Shown piece by piece: positions 16,786 through 25,439 of a stretch of DNA of 64,000 bases. The stretch is from Bacillus sp. KH172YL63 (lineage in GTDB: Bacteria; Bacillota; Bacilli; Bacillales; Bacillaceae_B): NCBI RefSeq assembly GCF_011398925.1, contig NZ_AP022842.1, positions 3,212,001-3,276,000 on the forward strand, given 5' to 3'. The notes beneath the pieces were generated by a model. It did no database searches. It saw only the letters and a program-made list of their open reading frames with translations, and was not told where the DNA came from. The translations under genes and the position numbers were made by a program. The stretch's first letter is position 1, and each line of letters starts with the position of its first letter.

Positions 16786-18555
16786 TTAAATCACTCTAAA
16801 ATTTTCTATTGATTTTAGGAGATCAACAAGATCTTTTGGTAGTTCCTCTCTTTTGAATTCATCAATTATTCTAAAATCAGTAAGGCTTACTCTATAAATC
16901 TTTTGTACCTCTTCCCTTATTAATTTGAGTAACTCTTTTCCTGGTACAATTTCCATTCTTGAATTAAGATCTGACCACTTATTATTGAAATTATTAATTG
17001 TTTCAGTGGTAATTGTTGCAGGGTCTTTATTTGTTTTTTTAGTTAGATATTGATTTCTTTTTGCAATATATTGTGCCTGGGTGGAGCTAGAAAGTTTAGA
17101 TGACATACGGTCCAATATATGATAAATTGACTCTTGCTCTTCAATAACAATTCCTGTTCTAATTTCCCTATCTTTAATTGCCTTTTTCAATGCCCTATCC
17201 AATACTATTGGATTAAGTAAATAGTTTTCAATTTCTTTTCTCTTATGAATATGTGTAAATACTAATGCAGTATCAAGTTCGGATTTTATTTCTGATAGTT
17301 CCTCTTGACAATAATAATCTCTATCAAATATTGCACCAACGTTAATATGACTATTTAATGTAGTTTTAAATCCCCAAGAAAATTCTTTTATTTTCTTCCA
17401 CGATGAGAATCCTTCAGATTCAAGGGGAGTGATATCATTTCCAGAGGCCAATTCAATTAAACCTAACCTTCTTGCAAATCTTCTAATTAATTTAAAATCA
17501 TGGTTTCCTTCAACAAAAATAATTCTTCCGTTTCTAGCAAGTTGGGTTAAAGTAATATTTTGGATCGAACCAACCTCATTTAATGCATTCTGTACTCCCT
17601 CTATATCTTTTAATCTTTCGGCGGATTTTTTTTGTTTATTAATTAATAATATTTCAGCCGGGTCAGCTTCACCCATAATTTCTGTCGAGTGGGTCGCAAT
17701 TAGGATGTCGGGACCAGCATCTCGAAGTATACTTAAAAGTTGTCTTTGAACATCGGGATGCAAATAAACTTCAGGTTCATCTACTATTAGTAATGTGGAT
17801 TCTTTACATCTATAGATATGTGATAATAATTGACACCATATCTGGAATCCAAAACCTGCCCAAAATATTTCTCTTGTTATTCTATTCTCCCTACAGAACA
17901 TTGTAATCTCTTGGGACAACATATCACTTCTTCTTGGTAACTCAATCTCCATCCCCGGCCACGTATCTGCTACTAAATTTGAAAATTCTTCAAAACCATC
18001 TGGATTTTTCAACCAGTAATTTCTGAAATGGCGTGAAGCCCTATGAGTGGCAAGACCATGTTTAATAGTTTCCTCAGTTAATATCTTTTCATGTTGTTCT
18101 AATGGCCCTAATACAGGGATTATTTCTAATCTGATTGGAAAATGTTTTTTAAATATTGTTGGTGAACCAACTTTTACACCAGCATCGGGAATGAAGTTAC
18201 ACCCACCTTTACTAGGAAAAAATAAGATTAACTTATTTCCATTTGACAATCTAAATGTAATAATTGAATCTACTTCTTCATAATCGGTGTGTACATTATC
18301 TATAGATACAGGAATTGATTCAACAGTTAGTGCATGTCCTAGCTGATTGCCGTTTGGCCCTTCTACTAAATAGGCTTTTTTATGTAGAGCTTGTTTAATT
18401 CCTATTCCTAAAATCCTAAAGGCACTCAATATAGTAGATTTCCCACAATTATTTGGCCCCACGAGGATGTTCATGTTATTCGTTTTTATTGAATATTCTC
18501 TTAATGCTTTATAATTTTTGAATTTTATTGATGTAATAGTTACTTTTTCCTCCAT
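16786..18555 (-). CDS. OLD-family nuclease (SMC/ABC-type ATPase plus TOPRIM)
   Basis: 589 residues, ATG after GGGAGTGCTAAATT. Walker A GPNNCGKST at 33-41; Walker B LLIVDEPEVYLHP at 255-267, followed by ATHSTE. The TOPRIM domain starts at IIFVEGNHD (Glu349) with the metal motif AIFDRDY at 409-415 and KEIENYLL near 440. These define ATP-dependent OLD endonucleases, many of which act in phage defence (OLD of P2, GajA of Gabija). No UvrD-like GajB partner is adjacent, so this is not Gabija as seen here. AT-rich compared with the flanking core genes, suggesting acquisition. Confidence 0.88.
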   Translation of the reverse strand: MEEKVTITSIKFKNYKALREYSIKTNNMNILVGPNNCGKSTILSAFRILGIGIKQALHKKAYLVEGPNGNQLGHALTVESIPVSIDNVHTDYEEVDSIITFRLSNGNKLILFFPSKGGCNFIPDAGVKVGSPTIFKKHFPIRLEIIPVLGPLEQHEKILTEETIKHGLATHRASRHFRNYWLKNPDGFEEFSNLVADTWPGMEIELPRRSDMLSQEITMFCRENRITREIFWAGFGFQIWCQLLSHIYRCKESTLLIVDEPEVYLHPDVQRQLLSILRDAGPDILIATHSTEIMGEADPAEILLINKQKKSAERLKDIEGVQNALNEVGSIQNITLTQLARNGRIIFVEGNHDFKLIRRFARRLGLIELASGNDITPLESEGFSSWKKIKEFSWGFKTTLNSHINVGAIFDRDYYCQEELSEIKSELDTALVFTHIHKRKEIENYLLNPIVLDRALKKAIKDREIRTGIVIEEQESIYHILDRMSSKLSSSTQAQYIAKRNQYLTKKTNKDPATITTETINNFNNKWSDLNSRMEIVPGKELLKLIREEVQKIYRVSLTDFRIIDEFKREELPKDLVDLLKSIENFRVI

Positions 18556-18883
18556 AATTTAGCACTCCCTGTTTATAAAGAGACTTTTGATTACTCAGTC
18601 TAAGTATCTGCTCCAAGTTTCAAATGAATTATGTTCATACCTAATACATTTCCCTAATGCATTACCCCTATTGTACCTTTCATACAATTACATTCATCAT
18701 CCTATTACTTTATCCTTTAAACCCCAAAAATTTTCATGCAAGTTTTCACAAAATATGTATATCAAGGACATTAATTCTGATCTCTCTCACCAAACCGGCA
18801 CTAGAAACTACAATTTATATATAGAATTATGTAGTAATAGAAAAGTCAACATACTGTACGGACTTTGACCCTATAACGAATAA
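18556..18883. other. Intergenic stretch, probable promoter region of the OLD gene
   Basis: 328 AT-rich bases. No gene with a ribosome site on either strand. Confidence 0.4.
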
Positions 18884-19696
18884 TTACAAAACACCTAATC
18901 GTTTTTCTATTAATTCTAGCAACATATTCTCATTAATATCATTAAGATTAATGAACTGATTTAGTTCACTAGAAAATTTTTCTTCCCCAACTGACTTTTC
19001 TATTATTTTCGCACCAAAATGATCTACAATATAATAATTTTCATGTTTTTGATTATATATATCCTTGTAGGAAACAAAAAAATAAGTTTTAAATATAGGA
19101 GCACTTATACTAAAAGCTCTATTTGAATCGTTTCTCCTTAGTTCAGAGTAAGTTTCTGCTTTTTCTAAAAAGTTATTAATAACTTCAAACCGTCTTTTAT
19201 TGTTCCCATTCTCAGATGTAAGATTATCATATGTAATTATCTTCTTTTGTAAAGAGCCCGTAGCAAATGCTGAGTCATAATAGTCATTCACTGGGATTTC
19301 AATGATTATTTGTTCCTTATTTTTACTATAATCTAATACTTGTATTTCTATAGATGTAATTTCTTCTGAAAAAAAATCTTTTAAAATACCACCCTCATTG
19401 TGAATGGTTATTATTTCTCCATATGCAAAACCACTTCGATCCTCCTTGTAAGATCCCTCAAAATTAATAATTGGTAGCTTGTCTGCTTTTTCTACTTCAA
19501 TTTGTGTTTCCATAATTTTATTTGTAGTAACCATTATTTCATTAGTTGATTTCATAATAAAAATTGTTACTATACTTAATGTCAGTGAAGTGAGTGATAC
19601 CATTAAATCTTTATTTGACTTAATCCAAATTAATATTAACTTTAATTTTATAAGAATCCATTTAAATATTTTTAAAAGGTGTTTTTGAATACTCAT
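18884..19696 (-). CDS. Single-pass membrane protein, unknown
   Basis: 270 residues. N-terminal MSIQKHLLKIFKWILIKLKL is a basic amphipathic stretch; a clear transmembrane helix follows (LMVSLTSLTLSIVTIFIM, about 31-48), then a short coiled-coil-like segment and a beta-rich soluble domain (PIINFEGSYKEDRSG onwards). Such N-terminal-anchor proteins are common next to defence genes, but here function is unknown. Same strand and same AT-rich composition as the OLD gene, 328 bases upstream of it. Confidence 0.65.
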   Translation of the reverse strand: MSIQKHLLKIFKWILIKLKLILIWIKSNKDLMVSLTSLTLSIVTIFIMKSTNEIMVTTNKIMETQIEVEKADKLPIINFEGSYKEDRSGFAYGEIITIHNEGGILKDFFSEEITSIEIQVLDYSKNKEQIIIEIPVNDYYDSAFATGSLQKKIITYDNLTSENGNNKRRFEVINNFLEKAETYSELRRNDSNRAFSISAPIFKTYFFVSYKDIYNQKHENYYIVDHFGAKIIEKSVGEEKFSSELNQFINLNDINENMLLELIEKRLGVL

Positions 19697-20045
19697 ATAT
19701 TCTCCCCAATAAGCTAAAACTAATAATTAGCATTTCCGTCTCATTTAGAACACTTAATGCCTATATTCCTTCGAATGCCACTTCATCGTTTCTTGTAAAT
19801 ATAGCTTGACTCTCTGAATATTTTAATACAAATTCTATCGTATTTAGACCTTATGTAAGGACATTATTGAAGGCAGTTCCTATTCTCTTCGGCCTTATAC
19901 GTTCCAAGCCTTTATCCTTCTCCTTAGAAAGGTCAAAAAAGTCTACTATGTACTAAAACCCAGTTTCTTGGTATTCACCTTAACCATTAAATAATCTCCT
20001 TACATCAGGAGTATTAAATTTTGTCATTCTAAGACAAAAGTAAAA
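19697..20045. other. No gene seen
   Basis: AT-rich sequence with stops in all frames and no repeat match noticed inside the window. It could hold decayed coding sequence. Confidence 0.4.
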
Positions 20046-20068
20046 AAGATCGTTCCTATACGATCCTT
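20046..20068 (-). terminator. Terminator of the 40-residue peptide gene
   Basis: Minus strand GATCGT-ATAGGA-ACGATC followed by TTTTTT, six bases after the stop codon. Confidence 0.85.
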
Positions 20069-20073
20069 TTTAC

Positions 20074-20196
20074 TTATTCATTCTTTTTAACAGACCCCTC
20101 AACGATGTCATTACTAAAGATTAGAAAACTCGCACAAAAAGTAATTGCTTGCAAAACGACTTGAAGTCCTCTAAGGCTTGTAAACAGTTGTTTCAT
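20074..20196 (-). CDS. 40-residue hydrophobic peptide, type I toxin-like, newly called
   Basis: ATG 20196 has AAGGGGTGG five bases upstream; stop at 20074-20076; terminator directly behind. The product begins MKQLFTSLRGLQVVLQ, continues with a hydrophobic stretch (AITFCASFLIFS) and ends with a charged tail (VEGSVKKNE). A short N-terminus, one membrane helix and a charged C-terminus is the layout of Fst/Ldr/TxpA-type toxins. The leader is about 100 bases and contains the palindrome TGCTCAACTGAGCA, and the opposite strand carries a CAGGC/GCCTG hairpin that might belong to an antisense RNA. Toxicity is inferred, not shown. Confidence 0.55.
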   Translation of the reverse strand: MKQLFTSLRGLQVVLQAITFCASFLIFSNDIVEGSVKKNE

Positions 20197-20301
20197 AACG
20201 ACCACCCCTTTATCTTTTATTGTTGAGGGATGCTCAGTTGAGCACAAATCATGTGCCGTCTGTTCAGGCGGCGGAGCCTGTTAAAAAGAATGATTAATAT
20301 C

Positions 20302-20332
20302 ATTATACCATTTTTTCCTATTTTTATGTAAA
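20302..20332 (-). promoter_or_regulatory. Candidate promoter of the 40-residue peptide gene
   Basis: On the minus strand a perfect TATAAT lies about 105 bases upstream of the start codon, with TTTACA 19 bases before it (spacer slightly long). Confidence 0.4.
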
Positions 20333-20439
20333 TCATATTAATTTATCATTCAAATTGATAAAGTTCCAGACCTTTCCCGCGCCACCACACGAAAGAGCAC
20401 CCATCACAATTAACCTGAAAATTCTCCAATATTATCCTC

Positions 20440-21010
20440 CACCATCAACATCAACGTCACCGGAATTTTCTTCACAACTTTTCCCTGACAACACATAATG
20501 AACCAAACTCCAAATCGCCTGCAGTGCTTTCAACACCATTTCATCCTTAACAGCAAACAAAGCTTCTACCTTAAACCATGTTCTTAATTGGATTCAATCC
20601 TCCAACACTGTCGAAATTCGCACGCTGCTATGCCACGACATTAAGCTTTTCATCTACTATATTGTGGGACCAGATGCTCTCTCATGATTGGCGAATGCTT
20701 CAGTGACACCTTCAAGTATTTCTCCTTCACCACACTTCTCCACGAGGTATTCGCCGCCTTTTTCTCTGTCAGGGCTGCCGAGTGTGGCGAGGTCACCTTT
20801 TGCCGCTGAGCGATTAAGAGGGACGACTGGCACCCAAACGCCCAAGCTGATGACTGATTGAACGGCTTTAGAGATGGCCACTGGGTCTGCCACGTTGATC
20901 AACAGGCCGTCTCACCCTTCTGGATGAGGTCTTCAACGTCAGTGATATGTTAGGTGGCGTTCCGGCCATCGAAGACGACTTACATGCCTGTCTTTCCGTC
21001 TTCGTCAACA
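20440..21010 (-). pseudogene. Decayed rbsB copy
   Basis: Several blocks align in order with the intact rbsB at 28025-28963: CACCGGAAT...CCCTGACAACACAT, AATCGCCTGCAGTGC, CCATTTCATC, GCCACGACAT, and at protein level AISKAVQSVISLGV, RSAAKGDLATL and EKGGEYLVEKCGEGE. It carries deletions (about 35-40 percent of the gene missing), frameshifts and stops. It is on the same strand as the real operon 8 kb away. It represents a lost second ribose-type binding protein or a failed duplication. Confidence 0.8.
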
Positions 21011-21227
21011 ACTAAGTTAAAGTTGCTTTCTTATGAGTATAACAATATTATTTCAAATACTAATATCAAATTTTGGAGTAGATTTAAGAAATAATAATTA
21101 GAACGAATATGGAAAAAATAGTAATTTATCCAAAAATATATTCAGACCAAAATTAAATAATCATCAATAGGAAACAGGGTCAATCTCAAATATTATTTCT
21201 TTACTCCACAAAGGGTTTGACCCCTCA

Positions 21228-21521
21228 CTACCCAACCGGCACAAAAACCCCCAACACCCCTACAAACCTCATATCCCTCCCCATAAACTCCGTCCTATGA
21301 ACACTAAAAAACACATAATCCCGATACTCTGAATGACTTTTAATCATCCTCTCCCCTAATCCCTTCAACGTTTTATTCTCTAAAGGCTGATTGATTCCCA
21401 TCCTTTCACCCATCACACCTAACAGCCACTCAGCATACATATCCTCTGTAGGCTTTGTCATGTACATGCTACTCAATAAAGCCACCGTGACGGCAGCGCT
21501 GACGATCCACTTTTTCAACAC
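21228..21521 (-). CDS. DUF4359-like small secreted protein, copy 1
   Basis: 97 residues. N-terminal MLKKWIVSAAVTVALLSSMY is a signal or anchor, followed by a small soluble domain (KPTEDMYAEWLLGVMGERMG, then SEYRDYVFFSVHRTEFMG and RFVGVLGVFVPV). It matches the general form of DUF4359. It is about 90 percent identical to the gene at 23408-23704; the flanking DNA is duplicated too. Function unknown. Confidence 0.75.
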   Translation of the reverse strand: MLKKWIVSAAVTVALLSSMYMTKPTEDMYAEWLLGVMGERMGINQPLENKTLKGLGERMIKSHSEYRDYVFFSVHRTEFMGRDMRFVGVLGVFVPVG

Positions 21522-21643
21522 AATCCCTCCCCTATAGAAACAGGCAGAATGCTTATCCTGCCTGTTCGTTAATACATATATGATGAAAGAAATCGGGAGA
21601 TGTATTTATCTTGCCAACATCCCCATTTAATTTAGCTTTGTAT

Positions 21644-21803
21644 CTAATTCATGTTTATGACAACCTTCTCCATTTCCCTACTGCACTGTACAGAACGGGT
21701 ATGAAGACAAGGGTGAGCAGGGTGCTGGTGGCAAGTCCGCCAATGACTGTGATGGCGAGCCCTTTTGATATCACACCTGATGAGGATGTGGATAAAGCGG
21801 GGG
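21644..21803 (-). pseudogene. RND pump 3' remnant, copy 1
   Basis: Encodes only STSSSGVISKGLAITVIGG to VLYSAVGKWRRLS, the last two helices of an SwrC-like pump. The upstream side is replaced by unrelated sequence at about 21803. It cannot make a functional transporter. Confidence 0.8.
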
Positions 21804-22000
21804 TTAATGAGGACGGATTCAATTTGACTTTATGCATTACTCTGGAAAAACCCACTTTCAAACTAAAGATAACTGACCGTTATCTGTTTCTGTTTTTCTA
21901 TTCACTTTTGCAATTACAAAGAATGGGTCCATCCCCCAGCTCATTAACGCTTCACCGTACCTAGGGTCTGATACCAATATCAAGGTGCCCAAAAACCACT

Positions 22001-22034
22001 AAAAAGGACAAGGCCGCCGCCTTGTCCCTTTTTA
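22001..22034. terminator. Strong terminator
   Basis: AAAAAGGACAAGGC and GCCTTGTCCCTTTTT around a CGCC-type loop, downstream of the 284-residue gene on the minus strand. Confidence 0.8.
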
Positions 22035-22101
22035 ACACTATTCGCAGTGAACCTAACACACTCTCTCACCTTATATGTGCCAGTTCCCCCGCTTTTCTTA
22101 T

Positions 22102-22956
22102 CTATGCACGCAATAACGCTCCATTTGGCTCTTTTAACTCCTGCTCTACTATTTGATTCATCTTAGAGAAGTGGTCCAGAAATTGTTGTGCCAACTCTTG
22201 TTCTTCCGTGTCACTTTTCAATGAAACGATGTCGCGCAGAATCTGAGCCATCCAGGAATTATCAAAATAACGATACTTACCTGTATTCCAAGTGGTTTGC
22301 TGAGGGGATTTCTCATTGACATAGTACTTCCAGAAAGGCATCTGTTTCGATTCCTCGTCTGTCAGTTGGAGTCTGTAATGGGAATGGGCCGGAATATTTC
22401 CATCTTCACAAAGTTTACCGATGAAATGATCCTTCACCATATAGACACCTAAAATACGTCTGTCTTTTTCAGGACTGCCGGGATCGAGTGCTGTCAGCAG
22501 GACCGCACTGTTTTGGTGTAAGCGACTGGGCTTGTTTGGTTTACCCTTATTTTTACCACTTTTTATTTCACCAGAGGAAACCGTCCAATCTGAAAAGGAG
22601 CTGCTCTGTTCTTCTGGATCGCACTTGTAAACCATCTGCGATTCGGGATGTAGTTTATGATTTTTCATAAGTTTTTCATGACCCACTCGAAGCTCCTGGT
22701 TTTTTCTTTGGCGTGCCTTTTCCTCTTCCTTCTGCATTTCTTCCTCTTTGCGTTCCATTTCCTGCTCGTGTAAAATTTTTTCAAGTGAATTGGCAGCATT
22801 TTTATCATGTAGTTTCAAGTGCTGTCCAAATACATCCGGGTAAACAAATTTTTTATTTTCCGAGGCGAAATGTATTTCAACTACCGTATCATTATGTTTA
22901 ACGATACTTCCCATACCAAACCGCTCATGTGTAACTTTCTTATTGATTAAATTCAA
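22102..22956 (-). CDS. Hypothetical protein with SH3-like N-terminus and coiled coil
   Basis: 284 residues, TTG start 22956 preceded by AAGGAGGACTAATATA. Residues 1-50 (INKKVTHERFGMGSIVKHND then VEIHFASENKKFVYPDVFG) form a small beta-barrel motif found at the N-terminus of several Bacillus proteins of unknown role. Residues about 55-100 are a Glu/Lys-rich coiled coil. The C-terminal 150 residues contain LLTALDPGSPEKDRRILGVY and FWKYYVNEKSPQQTTWNTG. I do not recognise a catalytic site. Confidence 0.75.
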   Translation of the reverse strand: MNLINKKVTHERFGMGSIVKHNDTVVEIHFASENKKFVYPDVFGQHLKLHDKNAANSLEKILHEQEMERKEEEMQKEEEKARQRKNQELRVGHEKLMKNHKLHPESQMVYKCDPEEQSSSFSDWTVSSGEIKSGKNKGKPNKPSRLHQNSAVLLTALDPGSPEKDRRILGVYMVKDHFIGKLCEDGNIPAHSHYRLQLTDEESKQMPFWKYYVNEKSPQQTTWNTGKYRYFDNSWMAQILRDIVSLKSDTEEQELAQQFLDHFSKMNQIVEQELKEPNGALLRA

Positions 22957-23400
22957 TATATTAGTCCTCCTTGTATAATCACTCGGGTACTATTGCCTGA
23001 AAAGCTCACAAAACTGTTTGAATTTCCCTTCGGAATAAATAAGATATATAACTAAACGTTCTATATAAAAAATCACCAGGAAATAATTATAACATTTTTT
23101 TGATAAAAATACAACTTTAGTGTTGACAACCTATTTTATTGCAAGGTAAAATGAAATTTTGTTCAAATCTTGATGATTGGTACAGCTCATAGTTTTTTCG
23201 TTTTTCTCGTCAAAATCCCCGATTAAATGTGGACGGATCCAATTTGACTCTTTTTGAATTAATCTGGAAAACCGCACATTCCAAGCGAATGATAGGTGAT
23301 CCTTAACAGCCATTGATTTTAGTAGTAACTATGCTGCTACGTTGCTTTCTTTCGGTCGATGCGTCAAGGAATTGGGACTGAACGCTATAACTTTCATTCT
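22957..23400. other. Degenerate intergenic region with repeat and rbs remnant
   Basis: No intact gene. Bases about 23220-23300 resemble 21808-21880 (shared GGACGGAT(T/C)CAATTTGACT and CTGGAAAA blocks), which reads as the same decayed protein fragment (RFSRLIQK versus GFSRVMHK). A ribose-operon remnant follows at 23335. Confidence 0.55.
23335..23361 (-). pseudogene. Remnant of an rbsC/rbsB junction
   Basis: CTACGTTGCTTTCTTTCGGTCGATG matches the intact rbsC 3' end and upstream leader of rbsB at 28974-28998 with one or two differences (it encodes the LIDRKKAA end). It is too short to be more than a scar. Confidence 0.6.
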
Positions 23401-23407
23401 TACCCCT

Positions 23408-23704
23408 CTACCTCTCCAAAACCGGCACAAAAACCCCCAACACCCCAACAAACCTCATATCCCTCCCCATAAACTCCGTCCTATGAACACTAAAAAACAC
23501 ATAATCCCGATACTCTGAATGACTTTTAATCATCTTCTTCCCTAACCCCTTCAACATTCTATTCTCTAAAGGCTGGTTAACCCCCATCCTTTCACTCATC
23601 ACCTCTAACAGCCACTCAGCATACATATCCTCTGTAGGCTTTGTCATATACATGCTACTCAATAAAGCCACCATGACGGCAGCGCTGACGATCCACTTTT
23701 TCAA
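23408..23704 (-). CDS. DUF4359-like small secreted protein, copy 2
   Basis: 98 residues, MKKWIVSAAVMVALLSSMYM signal/anchor, then the same domain as copy 1 with about ten substitutions and a slightly different C-terminus (FVPVLER). Upstream GGGAGGGATTG supplies the ribosome site in both copies. Both copies remain open, so both may be expressed. Confidence 0.75.
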   Translation of the reverse strand: MKKWIVSAAVMVALLSSMYMTKPTEDMYAEWLLEVMSERMGVNQPLENRMLKGLGKKMIKSHSEYRDYVFFSVHRTEFMGRDMRFVGVLGVFVPVLER

Positions 23705-23841
23705 TACAATCCCTCCCCTATAGAAACAGGCAGAATGCTTATCCTGCCTGTTCGTTAATACATATATGATGAAAGAAATCGGGAGATGTATTTAATTTTG
23801 CCAACATCTCCACTTTATTTAGCTTTGTATCTACCTCATGT

Positions 23842-24340
23842 TTATGACAACCTTCTCCATTTTCCCACTGCACTGTACAGAACGGGTATGAAGACAAGGG
23901 TGAGCAGTGTGCTGGTGGTCAGTCCGCCAATGACGGTGATGGCGAGCCCTTTCGATATCACACCTGACGAGGATGTGGACAACGCCAGTGGGACGAGTGC
24001 CAGGATGGTAGCGAGTGCCGTCATGAGGATGGGACGGCAGCGTGTGGTACAGGCTTCGACCACTGCAGGCTCTAAGGTCATTCCGCTGATGAGATTGGCT
24101 TCTACCCGGTCCACCATGACTACTGCATTGGTGACGACGATTCCGATGAGCATCAGCATCCCGATCATGCCGCTCATGGATAGGGTTTCTCCTGTGATCA
24201 GGAGCGCGCCCAGAGAGCCGATTGGGACAAAGATCAATGATGACAGGATCACAGATGGGGTAATGATTCCTCCGTATGTGATGGTGAGCGTTAAGAACAC
24301 GAGTCCTACGGCAATCATCATGGCCTGCCGAGATGATTAG
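23842..24340 (-). pseudogene. RND pump 3' remnant, copy 2
   Basis: About 160 codons of an SwrC-like pump C-terminus: FVPIGSLGALLI, GMLMLIGIVVTNAVVMVDRV and the last two helices are intact, but the protein lacks the first about 850 residues. The frame is closed just upstream by TAG near 24340. It is homologous to, but clearly diverged from, the pump fragment at bases 3-650. Confidence 0.8.
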
Positions 24341-24380
24341 ACTATAAATTTGCCCTTCAGATATTCATGTGTAAAATAAA

Positions 24381-24412
24381 AAAACAACCATTCCAACTGG
24401 GAACGGCTGCTC
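24381..24412 (-). terminator. Terminator of the alpha/beta hydrolase at 24423
   Basis: Minus strand CCGTTCC-CAGTT-GGAATGG then TTGTTTTTTT. Confidence 0.75.
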
Positions 24413-24422
24413 TTGGATTTCG

Positions 24423-25148
24423 TTATATTTTCGTCGTTTCAAGATTTTTCAATATAAACTGTTCTAGTATTTTTGTATAAATCTCTGGCTGTTCAGCATG
24501 TACCAGGTGAGAAGCGAACGGAATAACCGAGACGTGTACCCGTTTATTCATTTTAGGATAAATTTGAGCGCCGGCTGTTTCATATTCATTTCCTTCTCCG
24601 ACCATTAAAAGTGTAGGGGCGGATAGATCCCTTATATCCGTCGTTTCATGAAATGGATACCAATCTGCGTCCTCACCCATAGAGATAAACTGCCTCCAAT
24701 CAGATGAATGCAAATGATCAAAATATTGTACTGCTTGTTCATCTTTCAGGAACGCTCTGAGTTGTTCTGCCTGTAAGTTATTCATTTCATCCCAATTACC
24801 AGGCTTTTCGGAAATAACACCAGATAACGTGAGCGTTAAAGTCTTCTCCGGGAACATCTTAGCAAATTTCAAACCAACCAAAGCCCCTAATGAACAACCA
24901 ACAATGTGTACCTTTTTAAGGTCAAAATCATTTAAGGTCTCGGCTAAATCAGAAGCACAATCCTCAAAGTAATTAGAAAAATCGTTCTCACTGGATTTCC
25001 CGTGACCTCTTAGATCTGGAACAAGTACTTTAAAATCCTTCTTGAAATGATCTCTCTGGTATTCAAAATCCGTTAAACCACTTTGTAAACCGGTATGAAG
25101 AAATACAATGGGTTCTCCTTCGCCAAATGTTTCTGTATGTAAAATCAA
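24423..25148 (-). CDS. Alpha/beta hydrolase
   Basis: 241 residues, TTG start 25148 with AAAGGAGAG upstream. Motifs: HTGLQSG oxyanion loop, DLRGHGKS, nucleophile GCSLGA (Ser in GCSLG), acid in LMVGEGNE and His in FASHLVHAEQP. It is like small esterases or MhpC/BioH-type enzymes; the substrate is not predictable. Single gene with its own terminator. Confidence 0.85.
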   Translation of the reverse strand: MILHTETFGEGEPIVFLHTGLQSGLTDFEYQRDHFKKDFKVLVPDLRGHGKSSENDFSNYFEDCASDLAETLNDFDLKKVHIVGCSLGALVGLKFAKMFPEKTLTLTLSGVISEKPGNWDEMNNLQAEQLRAFLKDEQAVQYFDHLHSSDWRQFISMGEDADWYPFHETTDIRDLSAPTLLMVGEGNEYETAGAQIYPKMNKRVHVSVIPFASHLVHAEQPEIYTKILEQFILKNLETTKI

Positions 25149-25439
25149 TTCATACTCTCCTTTGTTGGAATATTTATAATTTTACAATACCATAAAAAGT
25201 AAGTGATAACTTGGCTTTTTTGAAAGTAATAAGCTTTCATTAAAGTTGTCTGTTATGAACTAACCAATGACTTAGTCCTTAATAAATCCACATTCATTTC
25301 CCTCATAAGTAAAATATTTTGAGTTTGAATTTGTTATTCTTCCAATTCATTGGGTTCTCAAAAAACGGATATTCCATCGTTTCATTCGAATGAATTGATA
25401 TTAATGTTAATATTGGCGTGGAAGATGGCCATTCCCCCC
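25149..25439. other. Intergenic stretch, no gene seen
   Basis: AT-rich, with stops in all frames. It presumably holds the promoter of the hydrolase gene and the 3' end of the methyltransferase unit. Confidence 0.4.

Larger units (their letters stand above)
21228..21803. repeat. Segmental duplication, unit 1 (unit 2 at 23408-23985)
   Basis: About 575 bases containing the DUF4359-like gene, its upstream region and the 3' end of an RND pump gene recur at 23408-23985 with roughly 90 percent identity. Identity stops abruptly after GAGGATGTGGA(T/C)AA on the right side. Confidence 0.85.

Noticed and set aside
16786..18555. Gabija defence system
   Set aside because: The OLD-like nuclease resembles GajA but no GajB-type UvrD helicase is adjacent.
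20657..20902. 81-codon minus-strand frame as a gene
   Set aside because: It is the longest open part of the decayed rbsB copy, lacking signal peptide, start site and C-terminal half.
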